DNA from: Moellerella wisconsensis ATCC 35017
GTDB taxonomy: Bacteria > Pseudomonadota > Gammaproteobacteria > Enterobacterales > Enterobacteriaceae
Reading direction: 5' to 3'
DNA: 43,815 nt
Assembly: GCF_001294465.1 (NCBI RefSeq)
Contig: NZ_LGAA01000017.1
Location: 1 to 43,815 of the forward strand
Numbering within the stretch: the first letter of the stretch is position 1; every line of letters begins with the position of its first letter. The position numbers and the translations under genes were made by a program. Of this stretch, positions 9,483-19,215 are shown piece by piece. A model generated the notes under the pieces. That model made no database searches. It saw only the letters and a program-made list of their open reading frames with translations, and was not told the origin of the DNA.

Positions 9483-9530
9483 ATAATCACGGTAGTAAAG
9501 TCAAGCAGGATAGCTGACTACCGTGATTAT
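9483..9530. terminator. Hairpin between convergent rtxA and yfbR
   Basis: A 14-bp perfect inverted repeat (9483-9496 with 9517-9530) encloses a 20-nt loop. There is no clear T-tract on either strand, but the position between two convergent genes fits a shared transcription stop. Confidence 0.5.
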
Positions 9531-9539
9531 GATTCATAA

Positions 9540-10121
9540 TCAATTACTTATTTCATCTAATGATAAACAAAAGCCAGGAACAAAAATTTCGATAAAATAG
9601 TCCATTTCTGGGCTTTTTCTATCCGCTAATGTTTGTTCTAAACGTTTTTTGGCCAGTTTAAATTCGCTGTTACCCGCCGCTAATTCTTCTAAACATTTCA
9701 AATAAGCACACAGTGAATCGGCTTGTTTAACTAACGAATGTTCTTCTTCTGTTTGTAAATCTTCAACCACCAGCGAACGAAAATCTTCTTGCAGCTCTTC
9801 TGGTAGCATCGCGATTAATTTCTGCTGGGCGTATTTCTCAATTTTTTTATATTCATGAGCAATTTGCGGATTATGATATTTAATAGGCGTAGGCAGATCG
9901 CCGGTTATCACTTCGCTGGCATCATGATACATAGCGAGTAATGCAATGCGTTCCGGATTGAGATTGCCGTTAAATTTACGATTTTTAATAATTGCTAAAG
10001 CATGAGCAACAAAGGCGACTTGTAGACTGTGTTCAGACACATTCTCAGTCCGGACATTGCGCATTAGAGGCCAACGATTGATTAACTTCATACGGGCAAT
10101 ATGGGCAAAAAAATAGCTCAT
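9540..10121 (-). CDS. yfbR: 5'-deoxynucleotidase YfbR
   Basis: YfbR is an HD-domain phosphohydrolase that removes the phosphate from deoxyribonucleoside 5'-monophosphates and takes part in dNTP pool salvage and thymidylate supply. The 193-residue protein carries the metal-binding elements EHS (about residue 31), HDASE (about 67-71) and the late Asp in KQADSL. It matches E. coli YfbR through most of its length, including [19 protein letters not shown] strong Shine-Dalgarno, AAGGAG, lies 6-7 nt before the ATG. It lies downstream of alaA on the same strand, but alaA has its own terminator, so yfbR is probably transcribed separately. Confidence 0.95.
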   Translation of the reverse strand: MSYFFAHIARMKLINRWPLMRNVRTENVSEHSLQVAFVAHALAIIKNRKFNGNLNPERIALLAMYHDASEVITGDLPTPIKYHNPQIAHEYKKIEKYAQQKLIAMLPEELQEDFRSLVVEDLQTEEEHSLVKQADSLCAYLKCLEELAAGNSEFKLAKKRLEQTLADRKSPEMDYFIEIFVPGFCLSLDEISN

Positions 10122-10281
10122 GATTTCTCCTTAAGTTGATGTCTGGATACAGTTCGCCCTTGTCTGCTAATGACGCTATAAATACAAGGGAGACAAATTA
10201 TGCCAGAAGCACTTGTCCATTGTGAGTGAGGCAATACACTTTGTAAATGACCGTATTTGATTGTATTGAGGGGAGAGAATA

Positions 10282-10311
10282 AAAAAACCTTCGCTGGAAT
10301 GAAGGTTTTTT
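10282..10311 (-). terminator. Rho-independent terminator of alaA
   Basis: An 11-bp stem (10282-10292 with 10301-10311) has a loop of 8 nt. Read on the minus strand it ends in a run of T, directly after the alaA stop codon. Its A and T tracts also allow function in the other direction. Confidence 0.8.
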
Positions 10312-10323
10312 CATCTTTATCAT

Positions 10324-11538
10324 CTATTGATGATAGTGCTCTAAGAAACGGCCAAATTTAGTAATTGCCATCTCTAAATCATCAACACGCGGCAGAGTGA
10401 CAATACGGAAATGGTCAGGCTCAGGCCAATTAAATGCAGTTCCTTGAACCAACAAGACTTTTTGCTGCAAGAGCAAATCGAGGATCATTTTTTGGTCATC
10501 ATGAATATTAAAGCGTTTAATATCAATTTTTGGGAACATATATAGAGCGCCTTGAGGCTTAACACAAGAAACACCAGGAATTTGATTAATTAATTCCCAT
10601 GCCCGATTACGCTGTTCATAAAGTCGTCCGCCGGGATTGATAAATTCGCTAATACTCTGATAGCCACCGAGTGCAGTTTGAATCGCATGCTGCATTGGTA
10701 CATTAGCGCATAAGCGCATTGATGCTAGCATTTCCAAGCCTTCAATATAGCTTTTAGCGTGTTTTTTGGGACCATTCAGCACCATCCATCCTTGGCGGAA
10801 ACCGGCTACGCGATAGGTTTTTGATAATCCATTAAAGGTGACGGTGAGCAGGTCTGGGGCTAAAGCGGCAATCGAATGATGTACGGCATCGTCATAAAGA
10901 ATTTTATCGTAGATTTCATCAGCGAAAATAATCAAATTATTTTGTCGTGCGATTTCAACTACTTCTAATAGCAGCTCTTTACTGTAGACCGCACCGGTTG
11001 GATTATTTGGATTAATGATGACGATACCGCGCGTCCGTGGGGTAATTTTACGGCGAATATCTTCAATATCGGGCATCCAGCCTTGTTGCTCATCACACAT
11101 ATAATGAATGGCGTTACCGTTAGACAGAGAAACGGCGGCAGTCCAGAGTGGGTAATCTGGCGCAGGTACGAGCATTTCATCACCGCTATTTAACAGCGCC
11201 TGCATTGCCTGTACGATAAGCTCGGAAACTCCGTTACCAATATAGACATCTTCAACGGTTAGATCGCGCATATTGCGAGCTTGGTAAAATTGAACGATAG
11301 CTTTACGGGCGGAATATAGGCCCTTGGAGTCACAATAGCCTTGAGAGCTGGGTAGGTTACGAATAACATCGACCAAAATTTCGTCCGGTGCATCAAAACC
11401 AAAAGGTGCCGGGTTGCCAATATTCAGTTTTAAAACTTTGTTGCCTTCTTCTTCTAAGCGCTTAGCTTCTTTTAATACTGGTCCACGGATGTCATAGCAG
11501 ACATTATCCAGTTTGTGCGATTTTTTTATGATATTCAT
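10324..11538 (-). CDS. alaA: Alanine-synthesising transaminase AlaA
   Basis: AlaA is a class I/II PLP-dependent aminotransferase that makes alanine from pyruvate with glutamate as donor. The 404-residue product aligns nearly throughout with E. coli AlaA (formerly YfbQ). It shows NPNNPTGAVY, ADEIYDKI and the PLP lysine in FNGLSKTYR, with the phosphate-binding GFRQGW after it. I chose the ATG at 11538 over the GTG at 11553 because GGTGAG lies 10 nt before it and the N-terminus then matches the family length. It is divergent from lrhA across a long AT-rich region, as in E. coli. Confidence 0.95.
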   Translation of the reverse strand: MNIIKKSHKLDNVCYDIRGPVLKEAKRLEEEGNKVLKLNIGNPAPFGFDAPDEILVDVIRNLPSSQGYCDSKGLYSARKAIVQFYQARNMRDLTVEDVYIGNGVSELIVQAMQALLNSGDEMLVPAPDYPLWTAAVSLSNGNAIHYMCDEQQGWMPDIEDIRRKITPRTRGIVIINPNNPTGAVYSKELLLEVVEIARQNNLIIFADEIYDKILYDDAVHHSIAALAPDLLTVTFNGLSKTYRVAGFRQGWMVLNGPKKHAKSYIEGLEMLASMRLCANVPMQHAIQTALGGYQSISEFINPGGRLYEQRNRAWELINQIPGVSCVKPQGALYMFPKIDIKRFNIHDDQKMILDLLLQQKVLLVQGTAFNWPEPDHFRIVTLPRVDDLEMAITKFGRFLEHYHQ

Positions 11539-12034
11539 TATATTCTCACTCACCTTTCGGCATTTACAGCAGGGGGCATCCCAGCAAATCTAAGTCTTAC
11601 CACTGTACTCCTACCACGGAAGCTTTTGAAGATCCGCGAGAATTTTGGTGTAAAAGGTTGTAAAAGACCGTTAGGTTAATGTTTGATGGCTTTTTATATT
11701 CATTAAGTTAGATTAAAACTCTTATTGTATTTGTTAGGTTAGAACTATAGTTTGGTTAATGGATAGATTTTAGTGGGCGAATAGACAACACCGCTAAAAA
11801 GTAGCGATTAATAAGAATATTTATTTTGTATCAAACTGTAAGGTTTTTTGAGTAATCATGTATAAATATACGAAATTTTCCTAAAAACGAATCTACTAAA
11901 TTCTAAATTAATCAGGCTTATTAGTGATATTTATCGTTTTAATCTCTAAAATTTATGCTAAAAGTGGTTAAACGGCTGTTTATCAGTCAGTTTTGTACAG
12001 GTATGATGAGCGAGTATAAGCAACGTTTATGTAT

Positions 12035-12065
12035 TTACATTAAATTAATTGCAATTACATTAAAT
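12035..12065. repeat. Two direct copies of TTACATTAAAT spaced 20 bp
   Basis: TTACATTAAAT occurs at 12035-12045 and again at 12055-12065, a start-to-start distance of 20 bp (about two helical turns). This places both copies on the same DNA face and could mark a protein-binding site upstream of lrhA. Confidence 0.4.
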
Positions 12066-12151
12066 ATGCTACTATTTTCTCGTACTCATAAAAAGAACAT
12101 TCATATTGGCATTTAACTGTTGCCACGCTAAAAGTTAATTAAGAAGAGTAA

Positions 12152-12177
12152 ATATAGAAAAATATATTTTTCTATAT
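12152..12177. promoter_or_regulatory. 26-bp perfect palindrome upstream of lrhA
   Basis: The half ATATAGAAAAATA (12152-12164) is followed immediately by its exact reverse complement (12165-12177). It sits about 150 bp before the lrhA start. It could be an operator for a dimeric regulator, LrhA itself included, or a cruciform or hairpin in the leader. Confidence 0.45.
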
Positions 12178-12327
12178 AGGATTAATTTAGCTCAAGGTCA
12201 TACAGTTGCTGGTGGATGTATAGATTTAGATAACATGACTAATGTTTAAAAAATGAATGCTAGGTCTCTTTCTTGAGATCATAAAACACCAGGCTTATCA
12301 GGCTTATAAAGTATAAGAGAATAAATG

Positions 12328-13251
12328 ATGATAAATTCTAACCGTCCAATTATGAATCTCGATTTAGATTTATTAAGAACCTTTGTTGCGGTCGCAGACT
12401 TAAACACCTTTGCCGCAGCTGCGGCCGCGGTATGTCGAACCCAATCTGCGGTAAGCCAACAAATGCAGCGCCTAGAGCAGTTGATTGGGCGAGAGCTATT
12501 TGCACGTCATGGTCGTAATAAACTATTGACTGCGTACGGCTTACAGCTGTTGGGATATGCTCGGCAAATATTACGTGCCAATGATGATGCGACGGCTTCG
12601 TTATCCTATAATGATGCCGAAGGTGAATTAAGAATTGGTGCATCTGATGATACTGTCGATATTTTGTTACCATTTCTGCTGAATAGAATCGCTTCAGTCT
12701 ATCCGCGAATGGCTGTAGATATCCGTATCAAACGCGCGCAGTTTATTGAAGGCATGCTGGACAATCATGAAATCGATCTTGCATTGACCACCGCGCGTAT
12801 TGCTCATCATCCTAAAACCGCATTACGTACTGTGCCTGTTTTATGGCATTGCGCAGCAGATTTCCAATTGCGTACTAATGAACCTATTCCGTTAGTCACT
12901 ATGGAAGAATCTAATCCTTTCCGAAAATTGAGCGTTGAAGCGTTAGATGAAGCAGGGATAGCCTGGCATATCGCCTATGAAGCGGCTTCACTACCTGCCG
13001 TCCGTGCCGCAGTAAACGCTGAAGTCGGAGTCACGGCACGCCCAATGGAAATGCAGAATGCAGATTTACGAATTTTAGGCGAGATCGATGGTTTACCTCG
13101 TTTGCCAGATATTCAATATTGGTTATATAAAAATGCGGATGAGCAAAAAGAATCAGTATTGACTGTGTTCAATGCGATTGAAAATAAAAAGATAAGCTAT
13201 GCTACGGCTGTCGACGATAATCTTGCCGCCACAGAAAATATCACTGCCTAA
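12328..13251 (+). CDS. lrhA: LysR-family regulator LrhA (RovM/HexA type)
   Basis: LrhA is a global transcription regulator. In E. coli it represses flagellar genes and rpoS translation, in Yersinia (RovM) it represses rovA, and in Photorhabdus/Xenorhabdus (HexA) it controls virulence and symbiosis traits. The 307-residue protein has the near-invariant N-terminal helix-turn-helix region (NLDLDLLRTFVAVADLNTF, then RTQSAVSQQMQRLEQLIG) and a substrate-binding domain. That C-terminal domain, from about residue 90, is clearly more diverged from E. coli and Yersinia versions than the DNA-binding part. Two ATGs stand in tandem; I chose the second (12328) because AAGAGA lies 7 nt before it and homologues start at the same point. 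The gene precedes nuoA as in other enterics. Confidence 0.93.
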   Translation: MINSNRPIMNLDLDLLRTFVAVADLNTFAAAAAAVCRTQSAVSQQMQRLEQLIGRELFARHGRNKLLTAYGLQLLGYARQILRANDDATASLSYNDAEGELRIGASDDTVDILLPFLLNRIASVYPRMAVDIRIKRAQFIEGMLDNHEIDLALTTARIAHHPKTALRTVPVLWHCAADFQLRTNEPIPLVTMEESNPFRKLSVEALDEAGIAWHIAYEAASLPAVRAAVNAEVGVTARPMEMQNADLRILGEIDGLPRLPDIQYWLYKNADEQKESVLTVFNAIENKKISYATAVDDNLAATENITA

Positions 13252-13290
13252 TTATCAGCATCAATTAAATATATTCGTACTAAGTTATTT

Positions 13291-13325
13291 ACTGTTATCG
13301 CTATTGATCCAATGGCGATAACAGT
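13291..13325 (+). terminator. Hairpin after lrhA
   Basis: An 11-bp perfect stem (13291-13301 with 13315-13325) is extended by an inner ATTG/CAAT pair. It lies 40 nt after the lrhA stop. No T-tract follows, so it may be a processing or attenuated stop. Confidence 0.5.
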
Positions 13326-13631
13326 CCGCTTATTGGCCTAGATTTTAAATCAGTGTTTTAACGTGTTAAGCCATATTTTAGCCTACAATTTAACGCTTAT
13401 TCAATACTATATTCCAGACGGCTCACTCCAAAAGGTAGCAATATACAGCGCTATTTTTGACTCAATACGTCAGATAATAAAATAGAGCATATTAGCCTTT
13501 CAATTAGTATGGCTAATAGTGTAAATTGTACTTAGTCTATATTGTCTCGCCATAATTATTCAGAATACGAAGATTATTTTTATTATCATATTCTGTGATG
13601 CTCCCGGCATAAGCTAAATTTTACTTTACAG

Positions 13632-13677
13632 GTTAAATAATTGTTACCTTGTTAACAATATTTTATGTGTTAAATAA
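13632..13677. promoter_or_regulatory. Cluster of GTTA elements, candidate ArcA site for nuo
   Basis: GTTAAATAA occurs at 13632-13640 and 13669-13677, with GTTACC at 13643 and GTTAACAA at 13651. The 11-bp step between the GTTA elements at 13632 and 13643 matches the direct-repeat spacing of ArcA sites. ArcA represses nuo in E. coli. The match is short and the region AT-rich, so this is tentative. Confidence 0.35.
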
Positions 13678-14182
13678 GTAAAATAATCGCCAATGTTATA
13701 GCAGTCTATTGATTTAATGCAAAAAACGCTATTGTTACGGCGTAGGTTAAAATTGATTTAAATGTAAACAGAAGCAAAGTTTTTTCAATAAAACCGTGAG
13801 CTAGATCAAAAAAATAGCCCATAAAATGCTCTAATAGAACAGGTTTTTCCTGAGATAATAGTGTAGTAAAAGCGAATAATCAGTTAGACTATATGCTGTG
13901 TTGATAGGCTTTTAGTCAGACTGACACGTTTTAGCTGTTTTAAGATAGTTTTTGTTAATGGACTGTATTTTCTTTGTAAAGAAATTGCGTTTATTTTGTC
14001 TCAATTAAGCAAAATAGCCGTATGGGGAGGAAAGCCAACAAGGATCTTTCAGCCTGCTTTTGGTGGGAATTGTTCCTTTTTGATTATTTTTCTCAATTAA
14101 CTGGGCAAATTATGGTGTAACACTGCCGTTATATTATAAGAGCAGAATTACTGGCACCATTTTTAACGAGTAAGCAACGAAT

Positions 14183-14626
14183 ATGTCGACATCAATTGAA
14201 GCGTTAGCCCATCACTGGGCATTTGCGATTTTCCTTATCGGGACTCTCGCCCTATGTGCTTTTATGCTCACTGCTGGGCATTTCCTAGGTGGCCGGTCTA
14301 AAGCAAGAGCTAAACATGTCCCTTATGAGTCAGGAATCGATTCCGTAGGGAGTGCCCGTCTTCGTATGTCAGCCAAGTTTTATTTGGTTGCCATGTTCTT
14401 CGTTATCTTCGATATAGAAGCTTTATTCCTATACGCGTGGGCTGTATCCATTCGTGAAGTAGGCTGGCTGGGCTTTATTGAAGCTACTATTTTTATTCTG
14501 GTGTTGTTGGCTGGGCTGTTTTATTTAGTACGCATAGGTGCACTAGATTGGACCCCAATTCGTTCACGCCGTCACGTCGATGGTCCGAGCGAAGTTATCA
14601 AAACCAACAATAATCATCCGCAGTAA
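14183..14626 (+). CDS. nuoA: NADH-quinone oxidoreductase subunit A
   Basis: NuoA is a small membrane subunit of complex I near the quinone tunnel, with three transmembrane helices visible (about residues 12-36, 64-88 and 95-118). The first cytoplasmic loop carries the conserved [20 protein letters not shown]. Length (147) equals the E. coli protein. It opens the nuoA-N operon. The Shine-Dalgarno is weak, but no other start fits the family. Confidence 0.96.
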   Translation: MSTSIEALAHHWAFAIFLIGTLALCAFMLTAGHFLGGRSKARAKHVPYESGIDSVGSARLRMSAKFYLVAMFFVIFDIEALFLYAWAVSIREVGWLGFIEATIFILVLLAGLFYLVRIGALDWTPIRSRRHVDGPSEVIKTNNNHPQ

Positions 14627-14644
14627 AAAGCGAGGCATTAAACA

Positions 14645-15319
14645 ATGGATTATACGCTTACCCGCATAGATCCTAACGGGGAGAATGACCGTTACCCCCT
14701 GCAAACTCAGGAAATCGTCGGCGATCCGCTGGAGCAAGATATTAGTCGTAATATCTACATGGGCAAGCTGTCTCATGCATTGCACGATGTGGTTAACTGG
14801 GGTCGTAAGAACTCTTTATGGCCATATAACTTCGGTCTTTCATGTTGTTATGTGGAAATGGTTACTTCATTCACTGCGGTGCACGACGTTGCACGTTTCG
14901 GTGCAGAAGTATTACGTGCCTCTCCACGCCAAGCCGATTTCATGGTGGTTGCTGGAACATGTTTCACCAAAATGGCTCCGGTTATCCAGCGTCTTTATGA
15001 TCAGATGCTTGAACCTAAATGGGTTATTTCGATGGGAGCATGTGCGAATTCAGGTGGAATGTACGATATTTATTCTGTGGTGCAGGGTGTTGATAAATTT
15101 ATCCCGGTTGATGTTTATATTCCGGGCTGCCCACCACGACCAGAAGCTTATATGCAGGCACTATTATTGCTGCAAGAGTCTATTGGTAAAGAACGTCGCC
15201 CATTGTCTTGGGTGGTCGGCGATCAAGGTGTCTATCGTGCCAACATGCAGTCAGAAAGAGACAGAAAGCACGGCGAGCGTATCGCAGTGACTAATCTGCG
15301 GACACCAGACGAAATTTAA
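14645..15319 (+). CDS. nuoB: NADH-quinone oxidoreductase subunit B
   Basis: NuoB is the peripheral-arm subunit that binds iron-sulfur cluster N2, the last electron carrier before quinone. The ligand cysteines are visible in [16 protein letters not shown] and PGCPPRP; the tandem CysCys is the hallmark of the subunit. The protein has 224 residues, the usual enteric length. GAGG lies 9 nt before the ATG, 18 nt after nuoA. Confidence 0.97.
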   Translation: MDYTLTRIDPNGENDRYPLQTQEIVGDPLEQDISRNIYMGKLSHALHDVVNWGRKNSLWPYNFGLSCCYVEMVTSFTAVHDVARFGAEVLRASPRQADFMVVAGTCFTKMAPVIQRLYDQMLEPKWVISMGACANSGGMYDIYSVVQGVDKFIPVDVYIPGCPPRPEAYMQALLLLQESIGKERRPLSWVVGDQGVYRANMQSERDRKHGERIAVTNLRTPDEI

Positions 15320-15394
15320 GGCTTATAGCCATTCAGCGTAACCAGAGCAATGTGTTGCGGTCACAATAAACCTGATCAAGCGTTGTGGTGAAGA

Positions 15395-17194
15395 ATGATG
15401 ACAGATCAGATAGCGCAAAACGGTACCAAGCCAGCATGGCAAACGCAGGAACACCTCGATGATCCTGTGATTTTGGAACTGCGCAATCAATTTGGCCCGG
15501 ATGCCTTTTCTGTTCAGGCCACCCGTACTGGCATGCCAGTAGTCTGGGTGAAACGCGAACAGTTATTATCAATAATCGATTTTCTTAAAAGACTGCCTAA
15601 ACCGTATGTCATGTTATTCGATATGCACGGGACGGATGAACGTCAGCGTATCCATAGACAAGGCCTACCTGAAGCAGACTTTTCTGTTTTTTATCATTTG
15701 ACCTCTATCGAGCGTAATCGCGACCTGATGTTAAAAGTCGCACTGTGCGAAAGAGATCTCAATGTGCCTTCTATTACTTCACTGTTCCCGAATGCCAATT
15801 GGTATGAGCGAGAAGTGTGGGATATGTTTGGTATCACCTTCCAAGGGCACCCAAATTTACGCCGCTTATTGATGTCTCCTAATTGGGAAGGTCATCCGCT
15901 GCGTAAAGATTATCCCGCGCGTGCTACCGAGTTCGATCCTTTTGTCTTAACAAAAGAGAAAGAAGCGTTGGAAATGGAGGCGTTAACCTTTAAGCCAGAA
16001 GAGTGGGGCATGGCACGGGGCAATGAAAATGAAGATTTCATGTTCCTAAACTTGGGGCCTAACCATCCCTCTTCTCATGGTGCTTTCCGCATTATTCTTC
16101 AGCTTGATGGCGAAGAAATTGTCGATTGTGTACCAGATATCGGCTACCACCATCGTGGTGCTGAGAAAATGGGTGAGCGTCAATCATGGCACAGCTATAT
16201 CCCATACACCGACCGTATTGAATACCTCGGTGGCTGTGTCAATGAGATGCCTTATATTTTGGCGGTCGAAAAACTGGCTGGCATCGAAGTTCCTGATCGC
16301 GTTAAAACCATTCGCGTCATGCTCTCTGAGTTGTTCCGCATTAACAGTCACTTGTTGTATATCAGTACCTTCATTCAAGACGTTGGTGCGATGACGCCGG
16401 TATTCTTTGCGTTTACTGACCGTCAAAAAGTGTACAACGTGGTTGAGGCGATTACTGGCTTCCGTATGCATCCTGCGTGGTTCCGTATTGGTGGTGTAGC
16501 GCATGATTTACCGCACGGCTGGGATAAACTGCTGCGCGAATTGCTCGATTGGCTACCAAAACGCCTTGAGTCTTATGTGACTTCTGCGCTGAAAAACTCC
16601 ATCTTGAAAGGTCGTTCGGTTGGCGTAGCTGCGTATAACTCGAAAGAGGCTCTGGAGTGGGGCGTAACTGGCGCCGGATTACGTGCGACAGGTATTGAGT
16701 TCGATGTGCGTAAATGGCGTCCTTATTCTGGTTATGAAAACTTCGATTTTGAAGTGCCAGTAGGCCATAACGGTGACTGTTATGACCGCGTGATGCTGAA
16801 AGTGGAAGAGCTGCGTCAAAGTATTCGTATTCTTGAGCAGTGCCTGAAGAACATGCCTGAAGGGCCATTTAAGGCCGATCATCCATTGACTACTCCGCCG
16901 CCAAAAGAGCGCACATTGCAGCATATTGAAACGCTGATCAACCACTTCTTGCAAGTGTCTTGGGGGCCGGTAATGCCTGCAAATGAATCATTCCAGATGG
17001 TCGAAGCGACCAAAGGGATCAACAGTTATTATCTGACCAGCGATGGCAGCACAATGAGCTATCGGACCCGTATTCGTACGCCGAGTTACGCGCATTTGCA
17101 GCAAATTCCTGCTGTTATCAGGGGTAGCCTAGTATCTGACCTTATCGTCTATCTGGGCAGTATCGATTTTGTAATGTCTGATGTGGACCGCTAA
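15395..17194 (+). CDS. nuoC: NADH-quinone oxidoreductase fused subunit CD
   Basis: The two peripheral subunits C and D are one 599-residue chain, as in E. coli and other gammaproteobacteria. The C part (residues 1 to about 185) contains NANWYERE and [13 protein letters not shown]. The D part follows, with [27 protein letters not shown] and the C-terminal [14 protein letters not shown]. The D domain is a remnant [NiFe]-hydrogenase fold that shapes the quinone-binding pocket with NuoB. Start is ATGATG; either ATG could serve. A 75-nt gap separates it from nuoB. Confidence 0.97.
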   Translation: MMTDQIAQNGTKPAWQTQEHLDDPVILELRNQFGPDAFSVQATRTGMPVVWVKREQLLSIIDFLKRLPKPYVMLFDMHGTDERQRIHRQGLPEADFSVFYHLTSIERNRDLMLKVALCERDLNVPSITSLFPNANWYEREVWDMFGITFQGHPNLRRLLMSPNWEGHPLRKDYPARATEFDPFVLTKEKEALEMEALTFKPEEWGMARGNENEDFMFLNLGPNHPSSHGAFRIILQLDGEEIVDCVPDIGYHHRGAEKMGERQSWHSYIPYTDRIEYLGGCVNEMPYILAVEKLAGIEVPDRVKTIRVMLSELFRINSHLLYISTFIQDVGAMTPVFFAFTDRQKVYNVVEAITGFRMHPAWFRIGGVAHDLPHGWDKLLRELLDWLPKRLESYVTSALKNSILKGRSVGVAAYNSKEALEWGVTGAGLRATGIEFDVRKWRPYSGYENFDFEVPVGHNGDCYDRVMLKVEELRQSIRILEQCLKNMPEGPFKADHPLTTPPPKERTLQHIETLINHFLQVSWGPVMPANESFQMVEATKGINSYYLTSDGSTMSYRTRIRTPSYAHLQQIPAVIRGSLVSDLIVYLGSIDFVMSDVDR

Positions 17195-17196
17195 CA

Positions 17197-17745
17197 ATGC
17201 CGAATGAATTTAACGCTAACAATCAGCCCGCCCATCTTGATGTGGTTAACGTGTACGAACCACCAGCCAAACCTACTTTTGAGCTGAGTGTCGAAGAGCG
17301 TGACGCTATCGAACATGAAAAACATCACTATGAAGATCCGCGCGCGGCATCGATTGAAGCACTGAAAATTGTGCAAAAACAACGTGGCTGGGTAGAAGAT
17401 GGTGCGATTTATGCCATCGCCGATGCGTTGGGGATCCCTGCCAGTGATGTGGAAGGGGTAGCAACATTTTACAGCCAGATTTTCCGTCAACCTGTTGGCC
17501 GTCATATTATTCGCTATTGTGACAGTGTTGTTTGCCATATCACAGGTTATCAGGGGCTTGAAGCCGAAATTATCAACCAGCTGAATATTCGTCCGGGGCA
17601 AACCACTGCTGACGGTCGTTTTACTTTATTGCCGACCTGCTGTTTGGGTAACTGTGATAAAGGGCCAACGATGATGATTGATGATGATACACACAGTTAC
17701 GTCAAGCCTGAAAATATCAAAACGTTATTGGAGCAGTATCCATGA
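17197..17745 (+). CDS. nuoE: NADH-quinone oxidoreductase subunit E
   Basis: NuoE binds the [2Fe-2S] cluster N1a and forms the NADH dehydrogenase module with NuoF and NuoG. Cluster cysteines are seen in RYCDSVVCH and PTCCLGNC. The core after [15 protein letters not shown] is nearly identical to E. coli. The N-terminus is about 16 residues longer than the E. coli protein (182 versus 166). It begins 2 nt after the nuoCD stop and overlaps nuoF by 4 nt, so coupled translation is likely. Confidence 0.96.
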   Translation: MPNEFNANNQPAHLDVVNVYEPPAKPTFELSVEERDAIEHEKHHYEDPRAASIEALKIVQKQRGWVEDGAIYAIADALGIPASDVEGVATFYSQIFRQPVGRHIIRYCDSVVCHITGYQGLEAEIINQLNIRPGQTTADGRFTLLPTCCLGNCDKGPTMMIDDDTHSYVKPENIKTLLEQYP

Positions 17746-19103
17746 CAGTATCCGGAGTGAAGCAAGTTATCCGTACTGCGGAAAACCATCCTCTGACATG
17801 GCGTTTGCGTGACGACCATCAACCAGTTTGGTTGGATGAATACCGCAGCACAAACGGTTACAAAGGTGCAGAGCGCGCCTTAAAAGGTATGGCACCGGAT
17901 GAGGTTACCTCATTAGTAAAAGACGCCGGCCTAAAAGGGCGGGGAGGCGCAGGCTTCTCCACGGGGCTGAAATGGAGCTTAATGCCCAAAGACGAAAGCA
18001 TGAATTTGCGTTATTTCTTATGTAACGCCGATGAAATGGAACCGGGCACCTATAAAGACCGTTTATTGATGGAACAATTGCCCCATCTATTGATTGAAGG
18101 CATGCTGATTGGGGCTTATGCCCTGAAAGCCTATCGCGGTTATATTTTCCTACGTGGGGAATATGTTGATGCTGCACGCCATTTACGCCGAGCGATTGAA
18201 GAAGCCAAAGCCGCAGGTTTATTGGGCAAAAATATTTTAGGTTCAGGATTTGATTTTGAGCTGTTTGTCCATACCGGTGCGGGCCGTTATATTTGCGGTG
18301 AAGAAACCGCATTAATCAACTCGCTCGAAGGTCGTCGTGCTAATCCACGTTCTAAGCCGCCATTCCCAGCAACCTCAGGTGCTTGGGGCAAACCGACGTG
18401 CGTTAATAATGTAGAAACTATCTGTAACGTTCCCTCGATTTTGGAACACGGTTCACAGTGGTATATCGACTTAAGCGCAGGTAAAAGTAAAGATGCGGGC
18501 ACCAAATTAATGGGCTTCTCTGGACGGGTAAAAAATCCGGGCCTGTGGGAGCTGCCTTTCGGAACGACGGCGCGTGAAGTGTTGGAAGATTATGCCGGCG
18601 GAATGCGCGATGGGTTTACCCTGAAAGCATGGCAACCGGGAGGTGCCGGGACCGACTTCTTGACTAACGATCATCTAGATTTACCGATGGATTTTGAATC
18701 GATCGGTAAGGCTGGCAGTCGTTTAGGGACTGCCTTAGCGATGGCCGTAGATAACGAAGTCAATATGGTTTCGTTAGTGCGCAATTTGGAGCAATTTTTC
18801 GCGCGGGAATCGTGTGGCTGGTGTACACCTTGCCGTGATGGTTTGCCGTGGAGCGTGAAAATTCTTCAGGCACTGGAGCGCGGTGAAGGGCAGCCGGGAG
18901 ACATTGAAACTCTTGAGCAGCTGTGTCGCTTTTTAGGGCCGGGTAAAACCTTTTGTGCCCATGCTCCGGGAGCGGTTGAACCGCTACAGAGCGCCATCAA
19001 ATATTTTCGTGATGAATTTGAAGCCGGTATCTCGCAACAAGATCTGCGTAATTTAAGCAGTATCGCGGGGATTCAGCCTAATTTGCTGAAGCAACGCTGG
19101 TAA
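17742..19103 (+). CDS. nuoF: NADH-quinone oxidoreductase subunit F (NADH and FMN binding)
   Basis: NuoF is the site where NADH hands two electrons to FMN. The 453-residue chain shows the FMN/NADH elements [13 protein letters not shown] and [15 protein letters not shown], and the [4Fe-4S] N3 ligands in [12 protein letters not shown] plus a later cysteine in [10 protein letters not shown]. The start codon overlaps the nuoE stop (ATGA). Confidence 0.97.
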   Translation: MTVSGVKQVIRTAENHPLTWRLRDDHQPVWLDEYRSTNGYKGAERALKGMAPDEVTSLVKDAGLKGRGGAGFSTGLKWSLMPKDESMNLRYFLCNADEMEPGTYKDRLLMEQLPHLLIEGMLIGAYALKAYRGYIFLRGEYVDAARHLRRAIEEAKAAGLLGKNILGSGFDFELFVHTGAGRYICGEETALINSLEGRRANPRSKPPFPATSGAWGKPTCVNNVETICNVPSILEHGSQWYIDLSAGKSKDAGTKLMGFSGRVKNPGLWELPFGTTAREVLEDYAGGMRDGFTLKAWQPGGAGTDFLTNDHLDLPMDFESIGKAGSRLGTALAMAVDNEVNMVSLVRNLEQFFARESCGWCTPCRDGLPWSVKILQALERGEGQPGDIETLEQLCRFLGPGKTFCAHAPGAVEPLQSAIKYFRDEFEAGISQQDLRNLSSIAGIQPNLLKQRW

Positions 19104-19137
19104 CAATACTAGTAACTATCACTGGTAACAACACCCA

Positions 19138-19155
19138 CTGTCGGTTCTCCGACAG
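19138..19155 (+). other. Hairpin in the nuoF-nuoG spacer
   Basis: A perfect 7-bp GC-rich stem, CTGTCGG with CCGACAG, closes a TTCT loop inside a 112-nt spacer. The other nuo gaps are at most 75 nt, and several genes overlap. It may shield or mark an mRNA processing point; no T-tract follows, so a terminator is unlikely. Confidence 0.45.
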
Positions 19156-19215
19156 GTTGGTCACGAAGTGAGAATTTTTGATTAACGCCTGCCGAAATGC
19201 GGGCCTTTGGGAAGC

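Larger units (their letters stand above)
11539..12327. other. Long AT-rich divergent regulatory region between alaA and lrhA
   Basis: About 790 bases lie between divergent alaA and lrhA. I see no convincing gene. The right half holds an 11-bp direct repeat and a 26-bp perfect palindrome, listed separately. The AT content is high throughout, as expected for a region bound by nucleoid proteins such as H-NS (inference). Confidence 0.6.
13252..14182. other. Long lrhA-nuoA intergenic region carrying the nuo promoter
   Basis: About 930 bases lie before nuoA and I see no gene in them. A long leader here is typical of enterics, where nuo is controlled by ArcA, NarL, Fis and others. It contains a lrhA-terminator-like hairpin near the start and a cluster of GTTA elements (listed separately). 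I could not fix the nuo transcription start. Confidence 0.6.

Noticed and set aside
13753-13766. FNR-like TTGAT-N4-ATGTA upstream of nuoA
   Set aside because: The second half-site matches poorly and no promoter is spaced correctly with it.
14685-15290. 201-residue frame overlapping nuoB in another frame
   Set aside because: nuoB is unmistakable in the main frame; the alternative product has no recognisable motif.
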